The notes under the pieces were generated by a model, which made no database searches, was not told where the DNA came from, and saw only the letters and a program-made list of their open reading frames with translations. From Beta vulgaris subsp. vulgaris (Eukaryota; Streptophyta; Magnoliopsida; Caryophyllales; Amaranthaceae), in NCBI RefSeq assembly GCF_026745355.1, contig NC_079205.1, positions 35,759,660 to 35,823,659 of the forward strand: DNA of 64,000 nucleotides, written 5' to 3'. Made by a program: the position numbers and the translations under genes. Below, one piece after another: positions 11,373 through 24,233 of the stretch. Each line of letters begins with the position of its first letter. Position 1 is the first letter of the stretch.

Positions 11373-14300
11373 CTTCTGAACCAAAGCAATTGGCAGCAAG
11401 TGCATAGCTCACAATTATTGTAATACAAACAGAATCCAAATTAAGCAAACAACTACAGACTGTTTTCAGTCAGAGAACTATAAAAATAAAATCTAAGAAT
11501 TCAGATTTATATATAGCAAGTAATAGCAGCCATTAATAATTACCATAAGATTCCATCACAAGTAGCAAAATAATTTTCATTTTCAACCATCAAGAATCCA
11601 AATTTCCACCTTGATTAGTAGCAAATTATCATTTTTAACTCGTAAACATTGTAAGAGTGTAAGCTACTAATCATTAATTAAACTCACATAATCTTCTTCT
11701 CTTCAAACCTTTCAAGTTTCAACCCCTAGAAGTTTTACTTTCATAACTTAAAAGACTACACAAACCTATCTCCAAATGAAGGTGCAAGAGTAACAGCAAG
11801 TTTGAAGCAAAACAAAATCATTTATCAGGAGGAATATGTCCCCTCCTTCCGAAATAAGTTTGAAGTAACCTCCAATTAATAATTTAGGACATGCAATAAT
11901 GTAACAGAACAAACAGTTTTTGTGATAGTTGTGTGAAACATCTAATTAAGTCGCATAAAAACACGAAAATTTCATGAATATATTAATTTGTAAGCTGTGG
12001 AAACCAAGAAAAGCTTTCCAAATGTAATCAAGCATTAATCATGTTCTTCATGTTTAGAACAAATGTAACTAAGTACTCCTTTTAAGTTCCAACTTAAGAA
12101 ACTTTGACATCCTTTTACAGAAATACAGTATATGGTAAAAAGTATTAGATTTGGGATCTTATTGCTTTTTTTGAATGTTTATTGACAAAGTAGAAGTATG
12201 AGCTTATGATAATTTCAACTAATACCTAATTACATATAACAACAATTAGGATTGTGCATTAAAACCGTAAAAAGCAAATGTCACTACTATTATTCGATAA
12301 CTTCGAATATAAAAGCTATAACCATCCTTATAAAAACCGATTATGAATACACATTATTAGTAGGAATTGTCCTTTGTCACAACGATATTTTGTACAATTC
12401 TGCAAAATTATGGTTAATTTAAAGATTTTCCAAATGTTGTGTACTAAAAATTTCCTTTTTTTTCCCTTAGAATTACAAAAATGCAATTGTGATATGCAGT
12501 ATCACCCTATCGCGATTATATTTTGTTAGTTTTCTCATTAGTCTCCTATCCACGTAGATACCCATTATTAGTCCTAACACAAATAAAACTATGGACTTAC
12601 ATAATTACATTTGAACAATGACTATCATATATCAAAGTAGGAACATAAATTCACAAACATAACAAAAGAAGAAATTCTACCAACAATTAAATTAATGACC
12701 CGACGAAAACTAAAGGGAATTGTAGACTGATAACAATTTTCTGGGTAAGACACAACATTTACCCTCCATCTACAAATTTGTACTTGATCTAGTGGTTTGA
12801 TTTGTATCTCATAACTTTAAGGTTTTGGGATTAAACCCCATTAGAGCCACTTTGGGAATGAGAATTTCCCCTTACCATTCCCCCCACTGCCAAGGGTTCC
12901 TTGCCTGCAAACCCGGATCGGGTTGACCCATGCGAGGTTTTGGTCCAATTAACTTACCTTAAAAAACATTTACACTCCACCTCAACCAAAAAAGGAAAAA
13001 CATTGTAGGAAAGACTCTATGATGCAACTGTACCAATTGAGAAGGGTGTGTAACCAGGTGAAAAATGTGAAAATACAGAAAACAATTATCATGAAAGATA
13101 ACTACATATTTTAAGTTTTTTTACTCCCACTGTTTTCTGTTTTTTTTCTTTAGCTATGCAGTTTGCCGATGCAATTATTTGATCCTAATATCTCTAAATC
13201 CATATTATTAAAAAATATAAAATTGAATATAAATAAAATATTCATTTAGACAAATTAGACAAGACTCTACATGATTATCTTTCTTTTATATACTGAGAAA
13301 ATTTTAGAAGATTTACTCTATTTGTAAATAGTTTCAAAAACTAAAAATTGTCAAAGGAAGTATTCTTTTTGTTGTTTTTTTATCTCTCTCACTTTTCCGT
13401 ACATATTTCCTAATGCATATATTTGAATTTAAATATCTTACATACTATATTGGTAAAAATTATAACAATTGAATATTAATAATGTACTAATTGAGAAGAA
13501 TCAAATAAAATCCCCACATAACTATATTTTTCTTTATAAATTGAAAAGATTATCTCTTAAGTATGAATAGTGTCAAGATTATAAGTGAAAACGATAAAAA
13601 AATATGGAGGATGTATTTATTAGTTCTAATAAAAAAAATAATACTTCCTCCGTTCCGTTTCTAAATAAATGCAATATTTGCATAGTGTTTACTATTCATG
13701 GTTTAAACTTTAATTAGTTTTGGTGATTTATATTTTAGAAAAAACATAGTCATATGGGATCTTGTTAAATTCGTTTGAATGTGAATTTTTTTTAATATCA
13801 ACTTTTTATAATTCTTACTTATTGATAATTGAAAATATTAATGATTAAAATAATGCAATGGCAAACGTAAAAACAAGAAATATTACACTTAGTTAGAAAG
13901 GGAGGAAGTATGATATAATTCCTTTCTTTTCCAAATAAATGAATTACTTTTATGAAAAGTTTAAAAAACCTATCATTTTTTGAGAATTCTGAAAATAACA
14001 ATGAAGCTTTTATTTTCCTTTCAAATTTTTTGAAGCACCCATTACACTCTCTTCACTGGTACTTCAAAAGGCCGTTCTCGAGGAAATAAACTTTTTAAAA
14101 TTTATTAGGAAAATATAGTATAAAGCAGAGGGAAAAGAAGATCACAGCGCCATAAAAACATCCTCAAAACGTCAAACGTCAATTCAACAAAAGAAATATA
14201 ATAAAAAAAATTAAGCAGTCTATTCGTAAGTTTCCAAAGATGAAAGTGACATAATAAAATAAAGTAAAAAACTAAGAGACTTTGCGAAAAAATGGTAAAT

Positions 14301-15150
14301 AAATCACGCAGAAATCAGATACTCAGAAATAAAATCTTCCCTTCTAACTTTTGTTTTAAATTTTTTATGTTAGTTTTTATTTTTTATATTAGAAAAGATA
14401 ATTGGTCGAAGAACGCTAAACAGCCTAAAAAACAATAGGTCCATTAAGATTGGTACTCGACTAATCTACCACTATAAATGAATCCTTCAATGTGTTCAAT
14501 AATAGGCATTAATATTGGTACTCGACTAATCTACCACCAATCCCTTATAACTTTTCTTTTGATACACTTATCATACCACCTCTGTTTTTTCATGTGCAAT
14601 ATTACAAAGAAAACGAAACATAAGCCTCAAAAAAATAAACCTTCTTAGCATAAAAAAAATGAAGGTAAGAAACAAATACTGAGAAAACCTAAGAAATCAA
14701 CAGCAAATCAAGCATAATTTCGAACCCACAAAAAAATCTACATTATTATAGCGAGAAACATCAAGCCAACGAGATAGTGGCAGAGAAACAAATAGAAAAA
14801 AAACGTAAAGTTGCGATGAAAAAGGAAAACACACATAATTTAGCAGGTACCCACAATATAGAACTTGTTTAGACGTAGGGAACAGTAACAACTAACAAGA
14901 GTGAAAAGAAAGAAAAAAAAAGTTATTTTTGTGTTGGTTTATAACATGTAAGAATAAAGATGAATATAGAGGGAGAAAAATTACAGTGAGAAAAAGAGAG
15001 AGAGGCGCTGATGAGGAAGATAGAAGGTAAACCCTAGATGGAAGAACAATGTTGCTGACTTGCTGCAACTTTAGGGTGTCTTTCTCTTTCTCCTTCTCCG
15101 TTGTATGGTGTAGTGTGGTATAGGGAAGGGAAGAGTCAGTATTAATACGA
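11373..15150 (-). other. 5' side of the AGO4-like gene: probable leader intron and promoter region
   Basis: The start codon is preceded on the minus strand by GCTTTGGTTCAGAAG, which looks like an intron acceptor (TTCAG|AAG) just before ATG. A leader intron in this place is therefore plausible. Around 14980-15130 the minus strand has features of a plant 5' UTR: long TC-rich runs and a telo-box-like CTAGGGTTTA. If transcription starts there, the leader intron would be about 3.6 kb. I could not fix the donor. No coding region is supported here; the SINE-like unit at 12780-12968 lies inside. Confidence 0.4.
12780..12968 (+). mobile_element. SINE-like, tRNA-derived repeat
   Basis: An A-box-like TGATCTAGTGGTTTG is followed about 30 bases later by a B-box-like GGTTTTGGGATTAAACCCC, then a tRNA-unrelated body and an A-rich 3' end. 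This layout is typical of plant SINEs transcribed by RNA polymerase III. No target duplication was established. Confidence 0.5.
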
Positions 15151-15836
15151 CAAATAGAATGAGGAGAGCCGCGATTCTGTAGCTCTCATTATATCAAGGG
15201 TTATTTTATTTTAATTTTTTGACATCGGAAAATCATACAAAAACAAAAAAACGAAATTTATCTCTATTATATAAGCCAAGGGTGGAGGTGTGGTGTCCTC
15301 TTTTGAAGTGACCAAAATACCCTTAATGATCTAATCAATGGAATAAAAAAAATTACAAAAGCAAATCATTTAAAAATTCTCATTCCAACTTGCCATTTAA
15401 AACAAGTTTAAAATGGTATATGCATCAAATACTTCAATCAAAAATTAAATGGACAAAATATTTATACCTTATAAAAAAAAGATGGCATACATAACGTGCA
15501 CATGAAAAGTCTGAACATTCACTACCTTTGATACTATTTAATTTAGTTAAACCAACTCATTATTTTTGTTCTTTATGTTCAATATTCATTCACAAAAAAT
15601 TAATGTTAACAATCACTCACAGCCTTTTTATTTTTTACATTAGCGAATTAATATATCTAAATTCATCTAACTGTTGAATTTTTAACATTTAAGTTTAATC
15701 ATAAATAAAGTACGAATGGAGTATCTAATAGAATAACAAATTTTGAAATTAACGCACGCATCGCGTGCATATGAAAGCTAGTACAAATATATTAAAAGGC
15801 GTGCGTGATAATATATACACGTTATGTGGCACCTTT
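15151..15836. other. AT-rich spacer, no gene seen
   Basis: No conserved coding frame or terminal repeat was recognised. Confidence 0.45.
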
Positions 15837-15844
15837 GTTACTTC

Positions 15845-16412
15845 TAGAGATGTAAATGGATCGTGTTCGAGGCGGGTGGAACGTCACCCACATCCATCAC
15901 CCGCATCCACCCACTCCACCCGATCCATCCGTCACCCGAATCCATCCATCCATTTGTAACCGGGTTAAACGGATGGATCAGGTGATAAACGGGTGAAATC
16001 AAATAGTATTAGGAGAAGAAAGAAAAATTACTAACAAGAACCACTAATCCATTTATATAATTCTACTTACTATGTAAAATCGTCTCCAAACTAACCATAA
16101 TCCACATTATTAACATTTATATACTTATATTATCATCTTGTAACTTTTGGGCTATAGATTAATAAAGCTGTAAAAATGAAAAAGCCAAAAATTAAAAAAT
16201 TATATATTTTTTAATTTAAACAAGTGACGGATCGGGTGGTAAACGGATGATGGGTCGGGTGATGGATGAAAAAATATCACCCGAACCCGACCCGCATCCA
16301 TCACCCGATTATCCGTCACCCGGCTATCATCCGTCTAAACCGGGGTTTTCACCCACTTAATAAACCGGGTGGAGCGGATGGTCGGGTGATCCACTGGATA
16401 TTGACATCTCTA
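15845..16412. mobile_element. hAT-type MITE with GC-rich internal repeats
   Basis: A 568 bp element with inverted ends TAGAGATGTAAAT and ATTGACATCTCTA. It is flanked by a near-perfect 8 bp duplication, gttacttc at 15837-15844 and gttactcc at 16413-16420. The interior has many degenerate copies of CGGGTGATGGATG and their inverse. An 8 bp duplication points to hAT mobilisation. A relative with a different interior lies at 31673-32257. Confidence 0.8.
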
Positions 16413-16424
16413 GTTACTCCACTA

Positions 16425-16500
16425 GAATTGTCCAAGATTTGAACTCGTGACCTCTTATTATTATACATGACACAATTATCATCACAACCAACTTTTAATC
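16425..16500 (-). repeat. Possible SINE or tRNA-like fragment
   Basis: On the minus strand the B-box-like AGGTCACGAGTTCAAATC follows a GTTGGTTGTGATGA stretch. The unit is too short and degenerate for a firm call. Confidence 0.25.
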
Positions 16501-16639
16501 ATGCTTTAAATATCCACATTATTATATTTGTACTTTTTAAATGTTGAGTTTTCCTTAATATATTTTAGTGCGAATGGAAAAAAATGCATATTAAGTTCAA
16601 AAATACAATATCAACCCGATGCAATACCCGGTCTAAATA

Positions 16640-17320
16640 CTAGTTAAAATGTAAAAGCAGGAATATGAGGTGTTCTGACATAAGTAGTAATGTGACAAGC
16701 CTTCTGAACATCCAGGCGTGCAACCTTGGTAACGCGACAATATTGTAGGGACTTACCAAGCGTGAGAATATCCTGGAAGGAATTGATGGAGAGTGGAGAA
16801 GTAGTAGGGTTGCGTAGTCCATATACCAAATTTTCAGATGCAGTGTAAAGATCAATTGGATGATAGCCTTGTTCCTGGGTCCACCAAAGAGCATGGAGGT
16901 AGGTCTGAGCCTCGACCGCGAAGGGGTCTGAGCGTAGATACACTTGCCATGTTCTGTGTCCGGGGGAGAAGAGGTGGTGCAGGCCATCCAAGCGATGCTA
17001 GCCATTGAAGAATGTTTCTTCCAAGAACCATCAACTTGGATGCGGATTCCAGGTGTGCCTTGTGTAGAGAGATCAATATGTGCAACACAGAAGCCTGGAG
17101 GGAATTGGGGTTCACGCCATTGTTTCTTCAAAAGCTTAGGCGCCGAGATGAAAGAACTATGTTGCTGGAGGAGGGCATTCACAAAATTGCTCATAGTTTC
17201 AAGAGTCGGCGTACTCTGTTTGAAGATCCTATCATTGCGATTACACCAGATGGCCCACAATGTAGCAATGAAAATGGGGATACGATCGCCGTGGGCACCA
17301 TCTTGTTGCCTAAGATAGAG
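16640..17320 (-). pseudogene. Non-LTR (LINE-type) RNase H domain fragment, frameshifted
   Basis: Two minus-strand frames overlap here, 17260-16640 and 16991-16644. The first gives WAIWCNRNDRIF, PPGFCVAHIDLS and then the RNase H start, VDGSWKKHSSMASIAW. The second continues the domain with HALWWTQEQGYHPIDLYT. A frameshift near 16950-16990 therefore breaks the reading frame. This order (IWxxRNxxxF linker, then D-G-S-W and the helix region) matches the C-terminal RNase H of plant LINE reverse transcriptases. Host RNase H-like proteins derived from LINEs are the alternative. No reverse transcriptase core is present. Confidence 0.75.
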
Positions 17321-17634
17321 AAGTCAGGCAAGAATCCATTTTTTAAAGGGAATGTAGGTCGTTGTTTCAGAGCAGATACCAAAGGAACTCGTACGGCCTT
17401 ACTTGAACAGGATCAAGGGTAATTTTAGGGGTACATAATTTGGGCAGTTTTGCTAGGCAACCAAGGGGTGGGGTTTTTAATGGACTCTATTACGGATAAT
17501 TTTGGGATTTCACCTTTTTTTATTATACTCGCATTAATTTAAGTATATTAGTATCCATGTCATTTCAAATTGGTACTACAAAAATCTTCTAGAATGGTAT
17601 TCAAATCACTAGTAGAAAAAACATTATTTGTTAC

Positions 17635-17823
17635 TGTTAAATATATGTAAACATATTCTGGTATATTGTATATTAGAAAAGTCAATATTATATTTCTAGG
17701 AATTAGCCTACATGCATGCTACTGTTACTTTGTATAAGGCGTAATGCATGCTCATGATCATACTGATGTTAGTATATATTAACTACTATGTGAATAATAA
17801 CATTTGAGGAAAATATTCCATTA
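17635..17823 (+). repeat. 5' LTR of the Copia element
   Basis: 189 bp, beginning TGTTAAATATATG and ending with CATTA. It is preceded by gttac (17630-17634), which recurs right after the 3' LTR as the 5 bp target duplication. I count 12 differences from the 3' LTR, 11 of them transitions. Confidence 0.9.
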
Positions 17824-17833
17824 TGGTATCAGA
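17824..17833 (+). promoter_or_regulatory. Primer binding site, tRNA-iMet type
   Basis: TGGTATCAGA begins immediately after the 5' LTR. It is the usual minus-strand primer site of plant Copia elements. Confidence 0.85.
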
Positions 17834-17908
17834 TTTCTAGGGTATTCTCACTATCTATTCTTCCGCCAGCGCCCTAGTAGTCCCATTATTCTTCTTCTCA
17901 CCACTACC

Positions 17909-19757
17909 ATGACTGAGAACAAAAGCTCATTTCACTCGGCTCTCGTGGTGTCTAACATCTGCAATCATATTTCCATCACTCTAGAAATGGAGAATGTTCA
18001 ATATTCGACATGGGTCGAGCTTATTAAAATTATTACTCGTTCTCACAAGGTCCTTCACCATATTATTCCTCCCGAAAAGCCGACGGTCCTGACTTCTGAG
18101 GATGAAAAGGAATTATGGTCGACTCTTGATGATACAATTCTTTCTTGGATTTATGCTACGATCTCTAATGATCTCTTGCACACCATAATTGAGCCTGATA
18201 CTACGATCATGGACGCTTGGAATAGACTCCGGGACATCTTCCAAGATAACAAGAATTCCCATGTGGTAACGCTTGAAGCGGAGTTCTCCAATACAAAAAT
18301 GGAGAATTTTCCTAATGTCTCAACTTATGTCAGCGTCTAAAGTCTCTTGCTAATTAGTTAAAAATGTTGGTGCAGCGGTGTTTAAAAGTCGCCTTGTGAT
18401 CTAACTAGTCTCGGGTCTCATACGCACATACCGGCGTGTCGGAACCTTGATCCGACAGAGTGACCTGCTCCCCCCCTTTTATCAGGCTCGCTCTATGTTA
18501 ACTCTTGAGGAGGCTGGCTTCGCTAAGGAGGCCGCTACGGGGTCTGAATCAGCCATGATCGCATCCTCCGCATCCGAGGATTCATTTGCTTCCAAATATA
18601 CGTTAGATCACCCACACAACCGTGGGACGAATTTCGGCAACAATCGAAAATCAGGCTGGAAGTTCGATGGCGGCGTCAACCAAGGTTTAGGTAGGGGCCA
18701 TGGTGACAGTAGTTGGGGCCGTGGAGCTCACAACAACAGGAACAAAGGTCCGTACCTTTGTGGTCACAACAACAATGGGGGTATTCTAATCCTTGGGGTT
18801 GGATTCCTAACTTGGCTTCCCCCACCTTGCACATATCCAACCCAAGGATGGGCCCGTGGTATTTCTTCTAACAAGCAACAACAAGCAGGTCTCCTTGGGC
18901 CTTATCCATAACAACAAGCTTTTGTTGCTTCACTAAATGGGAAATCCACTTCCCATACTCCAACTGCTATTGCTTCGGCTATGCACACCATGACTCTCAC
19001 TTCACTGATCCGTCTGGGTACATGGGCATCGACGCTACGTCACACATGACGTCTTCTAATGATAATTGCTCGTTTTAATTTAAGTTGAGCAATCCTTCTA
19101 GTGGTATTATTGTCGAAAATGGTCATACTATTCTAATTAGTGGTTACGGTTACACATCATTACCTTCCCCTAATCCCTCATTATCCTTGAAAGATGTTCT
19201 ACATGCTCCCAAAATTATTAAAAATCTGATTTATGTTCGTAAATTTACTATTGATAATTCTGTGACAGTTGAATTTAATCCGTTTGGGTTTTCTGTGAAG
19301 GATTTTCAGACGGGGAGACCAAAAATGAGATGTGACAGTCGGGGTGACCTATATCTGGCCTCTCACCACAAACAATCAAGCTCTTCCTTCTACCTTTGCA
19401 GCCATCTCCTCTTCTCTCTGGCATGATCGCCTGGGTCATCCGAGTGATCTTGTTTTAGATGCTCTTAGGTGCAATAAAAGCATTGATTGTACTCGTACTT
19501 CTTCTTGCATTTATCGTTCTTGTGTTTTTGGCAAACATGTTAAGCTACCATTTGTTTCTTCTAATTCGAGTACTTATATGCCGTTTGACATTATTCATAG
19601 TGACGTTTGGACTTCTCCTATTTTGAGTTCTATGGGGCATAAATATTATGTTTTATTCTTGGATGATTATTATAATTATCTTTGGACCTTTCCTTTAGCT
19701 AAGAAATCAGAAGTCTATGATAAATTCTTAGTTTTTAAGGCTCATATTTTCACCCAA
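17909..19757 (+). pseudogene. Copia gag-protease-integrase (5' part), degraded
   Basis: Gag begins at the ATG at 17909 (MTENKSSF) and includes a UBN2-type gag core with WSTLDDTILSWIYATI. The frame is broken after about 18340 and again after 18911. The nucleocapsid-like Gly/Asn/Arg-rich stretch at 18600-18780 is recognisable. The protease region near 19030 reads IDATSHM where Asp-(Ser/Thr)-Gly-Ala-Thr-Ser-His is expected, so the active-site triplet is lost. A pre-integrase motif (WHDRLGHPSD) and the first integrase Asp (HSDVWTSP) follow, up to the CACTA insertion at 19758. It is not functional as it stands. Confidence 0.9.
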
Positions 19758-20040
19758 CACTAGTAGAATAAATGCTTATTACTGCGGTTTTACCCATACG
19801 CAGCAATATATCACGTAATAAGAAAACAAAAAATAAAAAATAATAATATTGCTGCGGTTTTCACCCAAAATCGCAGCAATACTGTTGTCAACGGAAACTT
19901 TTTGAATTTATCCTGACCCCAGAGCAACAAACATTGCTGCGCTTTCCACGTAGGACCACAACAATATATTAAAAAAAATATTTTTTTAATATATTGATGC
20001 GGTCCTCCATGGAAACGCAGCAATATTTGTTGCTCTTCTC
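19758..20040 (+). repeat. Left subterminal hairpin-repeat region of CACTA family 1
   Basis: Units of the form ATTGCTGCGGTTTT, short spacer, AAAACCGCAGCAAT occur in head-to-head pairs, with mutated versions at about 19785-19806, 19848-19880 and 19930-20030. In En/Spm the subterminal repeats are the binding sites of the small transposase. Here most units are self-complementary. Confidence 0.85.
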
Positions 20041-20479
20041 ACTTACCAAAAAGCGAACGCGGGGTTTTCTTTTTACGATATTCTCTAAGTCTCTCGCTCT
20101 CTCTCCTCTCTATCTCCTCTCACACTCTCTCACACTCTTACCAAAAAACCGACGAGTTTGTTTCCGGTGAGGTTAGTTTCCGGCGACTGGGTGCAGGTGA
20201 CGTTTCTGGTGATTATGTGCGGGCGACGTTTCCCGCGACTGGGTTATTTAATTCGCTACTCCTCAATCTGTTTTGGGTTCGTTTCTCCTCGCTTCTCCAC
20301 CGACACCACTCCTTCACCGGCGCCACTCCTCCACATGCGCCACTCCTTCACGTCCGGCGCTTCTCCTCCGAATTTCTGGCGAGAGTTTGTCATATTAGGT
20401 TATTTTTTGTAAATTTTTCTTAATTAATAATATTTTAATGAAAATTTTGGCTTAAATTGTAGTTTAAAATGATTAGTGT
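20041..20479 (+). promoter_or_regulatory. Likely leader/promoter of the CACTA transposase gene
   Basis: A strongly CT-rich run (20090-20140) follows the left subterminal region. The small CACTA copies have a comparable CT-rich run in the same place. It is probably the 5' untranslated leader of the transposase transcript; that is inferred from position and composition. Confidence 0.4.
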
Positions 20480-21525
20480 CAGTGGCGAAGCCACGTGGTA
20501 ACAAGGGGTAGCACGTGCTACCCCTGTTTTTTTTTTTTAAAAAAAATTTGAAACAAAAAAATCCTAAACAAACATGCGTTGTTTTCTTCACTCTCTCAAC
20601 TCTCAAACAAAACTCAGAGGTCATATCTCTCACTCAGCACTCGTCGCCTCCTCTCCGTTCGTCGCCTCCTCTCAGTCGTCGGCGGTCGGTCGTCGCTTCT
20701 TCTCAGTCGTCAGTCGTCACCTCCTCAAAGTCGTGGGCTTTTCGCCTCCTCTCAGTGGTCGCCTCCTCTCAATCGTCGTCGTCGGTCGTTGCGTCGTCGG
20801 AGTCTCAGAGAAAATCAGAAAAATGGTGAGTTACTGAGTTTCTGTAATTTCGTGAATGATTCCTTAATTTTCTTAGGGTTTAGCCATTCAGGCCTTTAGA
20901 ATTAGGGTTAACTTTCTTTCTCTTTCCTTTAATCCTCTCTAATGGAAGTTTGAACTTTGAATAAACCGGTTGAGTGCTCCAACGCCGAGCCTCCGACAGT
21001 TCGACTCCGACAGGGCGACAAGCAGTTCACAGAATCACAGTTGTTCAGGTAACCATTGAAATTTGAAGTTTCCTTAATTTGCTTAACTATTGAAGATTTG
21101 CATTTGTTGGAATTTTGAATGTTGGGCTGAATTTTGATTGTTAGTTGTGATTTGTGATTGTTGTGAAGTATGATTCTTAGTTGGGTTGAAATTTTGATTT
21201 GTTAGTTGAGTTTTGATTGATTGTTGTCATATTTGAATTTGTTGAGTTGGAAGAATAAGTAAGATTGTTATTGAATATTCGAACTTTTGGAATTTGAGAG
21301 TGATATTTTACATGTTGTTGAGTTTGTGGAAATTTGGGAGTGATATATCATATGTTGTTGAAATTGGAAATTTGTGGAATTTGTGAAATTTGTTAGTTTA
21401 TTATTGTAATTGTGGGAATGGATGATTAGTGAATGAGAAATCTAGTAATTACGAACTTTTTTCTTTGAGTTTCTAGTAATGTAAAGTTGCGCTACCCCTC
21501 CTCGAGAATCCTGGATCCGCCCCTG
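20480..21525. mobile_element. Non-autonomous hAT element nested in the CACTA leader
   Basis: 1,046 bp with inverted ends CAGTGGCGAAGCCA and TGGATCCGCCCCTG. It is flanked by attagtgt (20472-20479) and attagtat (21526-21533), an 8 bp duplication with one mismatch. The interior has a TC-rich leader and a first-exon-like stretch ending near 20823, but no transposase frame. The CAGxGGCGxAxCCA terminus and 8 bp duplication are typical of plant hAT elements. Confidence 0.85.
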
Positions 21526-21533
21526 ATTAGTAT

Positions 21534-22264
21534 AAAGTATATATATGATTAGTTATAAGATTTGAGTATTAAAAACTGATTTTGTGATGATTTTACTTTA
21601 GTTTTGTGTGCCCTAATATGTTATACGGGATTCTTTATGCTTAAGCTCTTGTGATATTTTTGCAATTCTTTATTTAAAGTGATATGCAATGCCTTTATAT
21701 TGATAGACTCACCAATGGGAGGGGAAGGGAAATCTAAGGAATGGTTTGGTACTTGCTGTTTAATGATAACTTGAAATCGCTTGAATGCGATTATTGTTTG
21801 GTGAATACTTGGAATTGCTTGAATGCGATTGTTTTTATGTACATCATATTGCCTAGATACCCGTTCAAGACTTATTCATTAAGAGTAAGTCTTGAATAGT
21901 CCCCGTTTTGGGACTATTCTTAAACGTCACATCTCACTTAGGTGGTGAATGTGTGTTGATTCTTTGATTCTAAGTGAAATATGGTTAATCATTTCCCTAA
22001 TATATTCTCTGGGTACATATAAGATAAACAATTATCTTTATCGTGTACTTGGAGAACTGAAGGGTAATGCTGCCGAATTTTACTTAGAATCAAAGATAAT
22101 ACATGCATCCACTATAGTGGGATTGGACATTTAAGGATGGGTTAGGTGGGAGTGATAAGGACCCAATGAAAGCATGCATTGAATATTAGTTTGTTGTGTT
22201 GGAGTTATGTGAATTTTTTAATCGATAATAATTTTTATGTATGTATGTGTTGGGGTTTTTAGAA
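21534..22264 (+). other. CACTA leader/intron sequence before the transposase coding region
   Basis: No conserved frame. It shares blocks with the equivalent region of the minus-strand CACTA relic (56850-57180), such as the motif 'gagtaagtcttgaatag', so it belongs to the transposon. Confidence 0.5.
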
Positions 22265-24233
22265 ATGGATCGAAGTTGGATGTATGGAAAGCGAAATACG
22301 TTGGACTTTGTAAAAGGTGTGAATGAATTCTATAAACGTGTTGTAGAACGTCAACAACTTACTTGCGAGGCTGGGATTTATCGTCCATATGTTGATTGCT
22401 ATAATGTGAATATGATTTTTGATATTAGGACCATAAGGGATCATATTATTCGTCGTTGATTTAGGACTGAGTATTATATTTGGTTATTGCATGGTGAGAA
22501 GGGAAAATATACTCAGGATAGGGTTAATGTTGATGTTGGCACTAGTAATTCATTAGAGATTGATATGTCGAATGTCGGGCTTGAGAATGAAGTTATGATT
22601 GAAGATCATGTTAGGATTGAAGGTGATGATGTAGTAGGTGATGGAAATGACAACGGAGATAATAGTGACACTGAGGATGAAGAGTTTGCTGATGATCGAT
22701 TAGGTGAGATGTTGGAAGGGGCTCGTGACCATTTTAATGAGCGGCCACGAGTGTTTGACAGTTTGTTTGAAGCTGCTGGGAAACCCCTTTATTCAGGGTG
22801 TACAAAATACACTCAATTGAGTGGGGTTTTAACTCTTTTCAACATAAAAGCGAAACATAATTTGACTGATGTAGGCTTCACAGAACTCTTAGAAGCTTTA
22901 CAAGATATGTTTCCTGAGGGTAATTTATTACCAAAATCTACCTACTATGTCAAAAAATTAATGTGTCCTTTGGGTTTGGAATATGAGCGGATCGATGCAT
23001 GTCCGAATGATTGCTTGTTGTATCGACATGAAAATGCAGACCTTTATGAATGCCTGAGGTGTGGTAAGTCCCGCTACAAATTGTCGGATGGGGTTGAGCC
23101 TGAACCGGGCAATACGAGTCCTTTTGCGAACGTGTTGTGGTATCTTCCAATCGTGCCAAGGTTCAGGAGGCTCTTTTCTATCAAAGAAGATGCACAAAAC
23201 CTAAGATGGCATGCAAATTGGAGAAAGAAAGATGGGATGCTTAGGCATCCAACGGATTCTCCTCAATGCGATTCCAGATATAGAGAATTTGGTCAGGAAG
23301 CTAGGAACTTAAGACTTGCATTGTGTATGAACGGAATGAACCCTTACGGTACTTTGAGTAGTCAACATAGTACTTGGCCTGTTCTTTTAGTGATATACAA
23401 TCTTCCTCCATGGTTGTGCATGAGTAGAAATATATTATGAGTTGTCTCTTTTAATTTCCGGGCCTAAGCAGCCGGGAAATGATATAGACATCTATCTTGC
23501 ACCTCTCATCGAAGATCTCAAAAAGATGTGGGACGAAGGTGTTATGGTGTTTGATGAGTATTCTAATGAAGATTTTAGGCTTCATGCTATGCTATTCTGT
23601 ACTATAAATGATTATCCTACTTATGAGAATTTATCGGGGTATAAGGTCAAAGGAAAAAAGGCATGTCCCATTTGTGAGAATGGTATGGAGGCTACACATT
23701 TGCCACATTCTGGAAAACATGTCTATATCATTAATAGGCAATTTCTACATAGTTCTCATCCATATCGAAAGAAAAAAGCACCATTTAACGAGTTTGTTGA
23801 AAATGCTCCAGCTCCTAGACCGTTAATCAGAAAAGAAGTTTATAATCGTGTTAAGGGGATGGGAACAGTATTTGGTTAGGGGGTTAAACCTTCGGAAGAC
23901 GACAGTGTCATTTGGAAAAAAGAGTCTATATTCTGGAGACTTCCTTATTGGAAATACTTACCAGTTAGACATTGTCTCAACGTAATGCATATTGAAAAAA
24001 ATGTTTGTGATGCAATTATCGGTACTCTGTTGAATATGTCGGGAAAGACTAAGGATGGTCTTAAGGTTCGTAGAGATATGGAGAAATTGAAGATTCGGCC
24101 TAATTTATGGCCAAAGGTTAAGGAAAAAGCTAAGAAAGAAAAGAGAACAACAACGTATTTGCCTCCAGCTTGTTATACATTGTCTAGGAAAGAGAAACGA
24201 TTGTTCTGTGAGTGTTTATATGGTATTAAGGTT
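22265..24233 (+). pseudogene. TNP2-type CACTA transposase, 5' part
   Basis: It starts MDRSWMYGKRN, the opening of the transposase-associated domain of CACTA proteins. An early stop at 22457 (after DHIIRR), a frameshift near 23440 and another stop near 23877 break the frame. Between them lies the Transposase_21 (TNP2) core: CPLGLEYERIDACPNDC, YLPIVPRFRRLF, RNLRLALCMNGMNPY, LPPWLCM, GYKVKGKKACPIC and HCLNVMHIEKNVCD. The frame runs into the LTR element at 24234 and resumes at 30557. TNP2 proteins bind transposon ends and catalyse excision. This copy is dead by multiple lesions. Confidence 0.92.

Noticed and set aside
11370..11405. Upstream methionine at 11405 as the AGO4 start
   Set aside because: The eleven extra residues do not look like family sequence, and a likely intron acceptor lies between the two ATGs.
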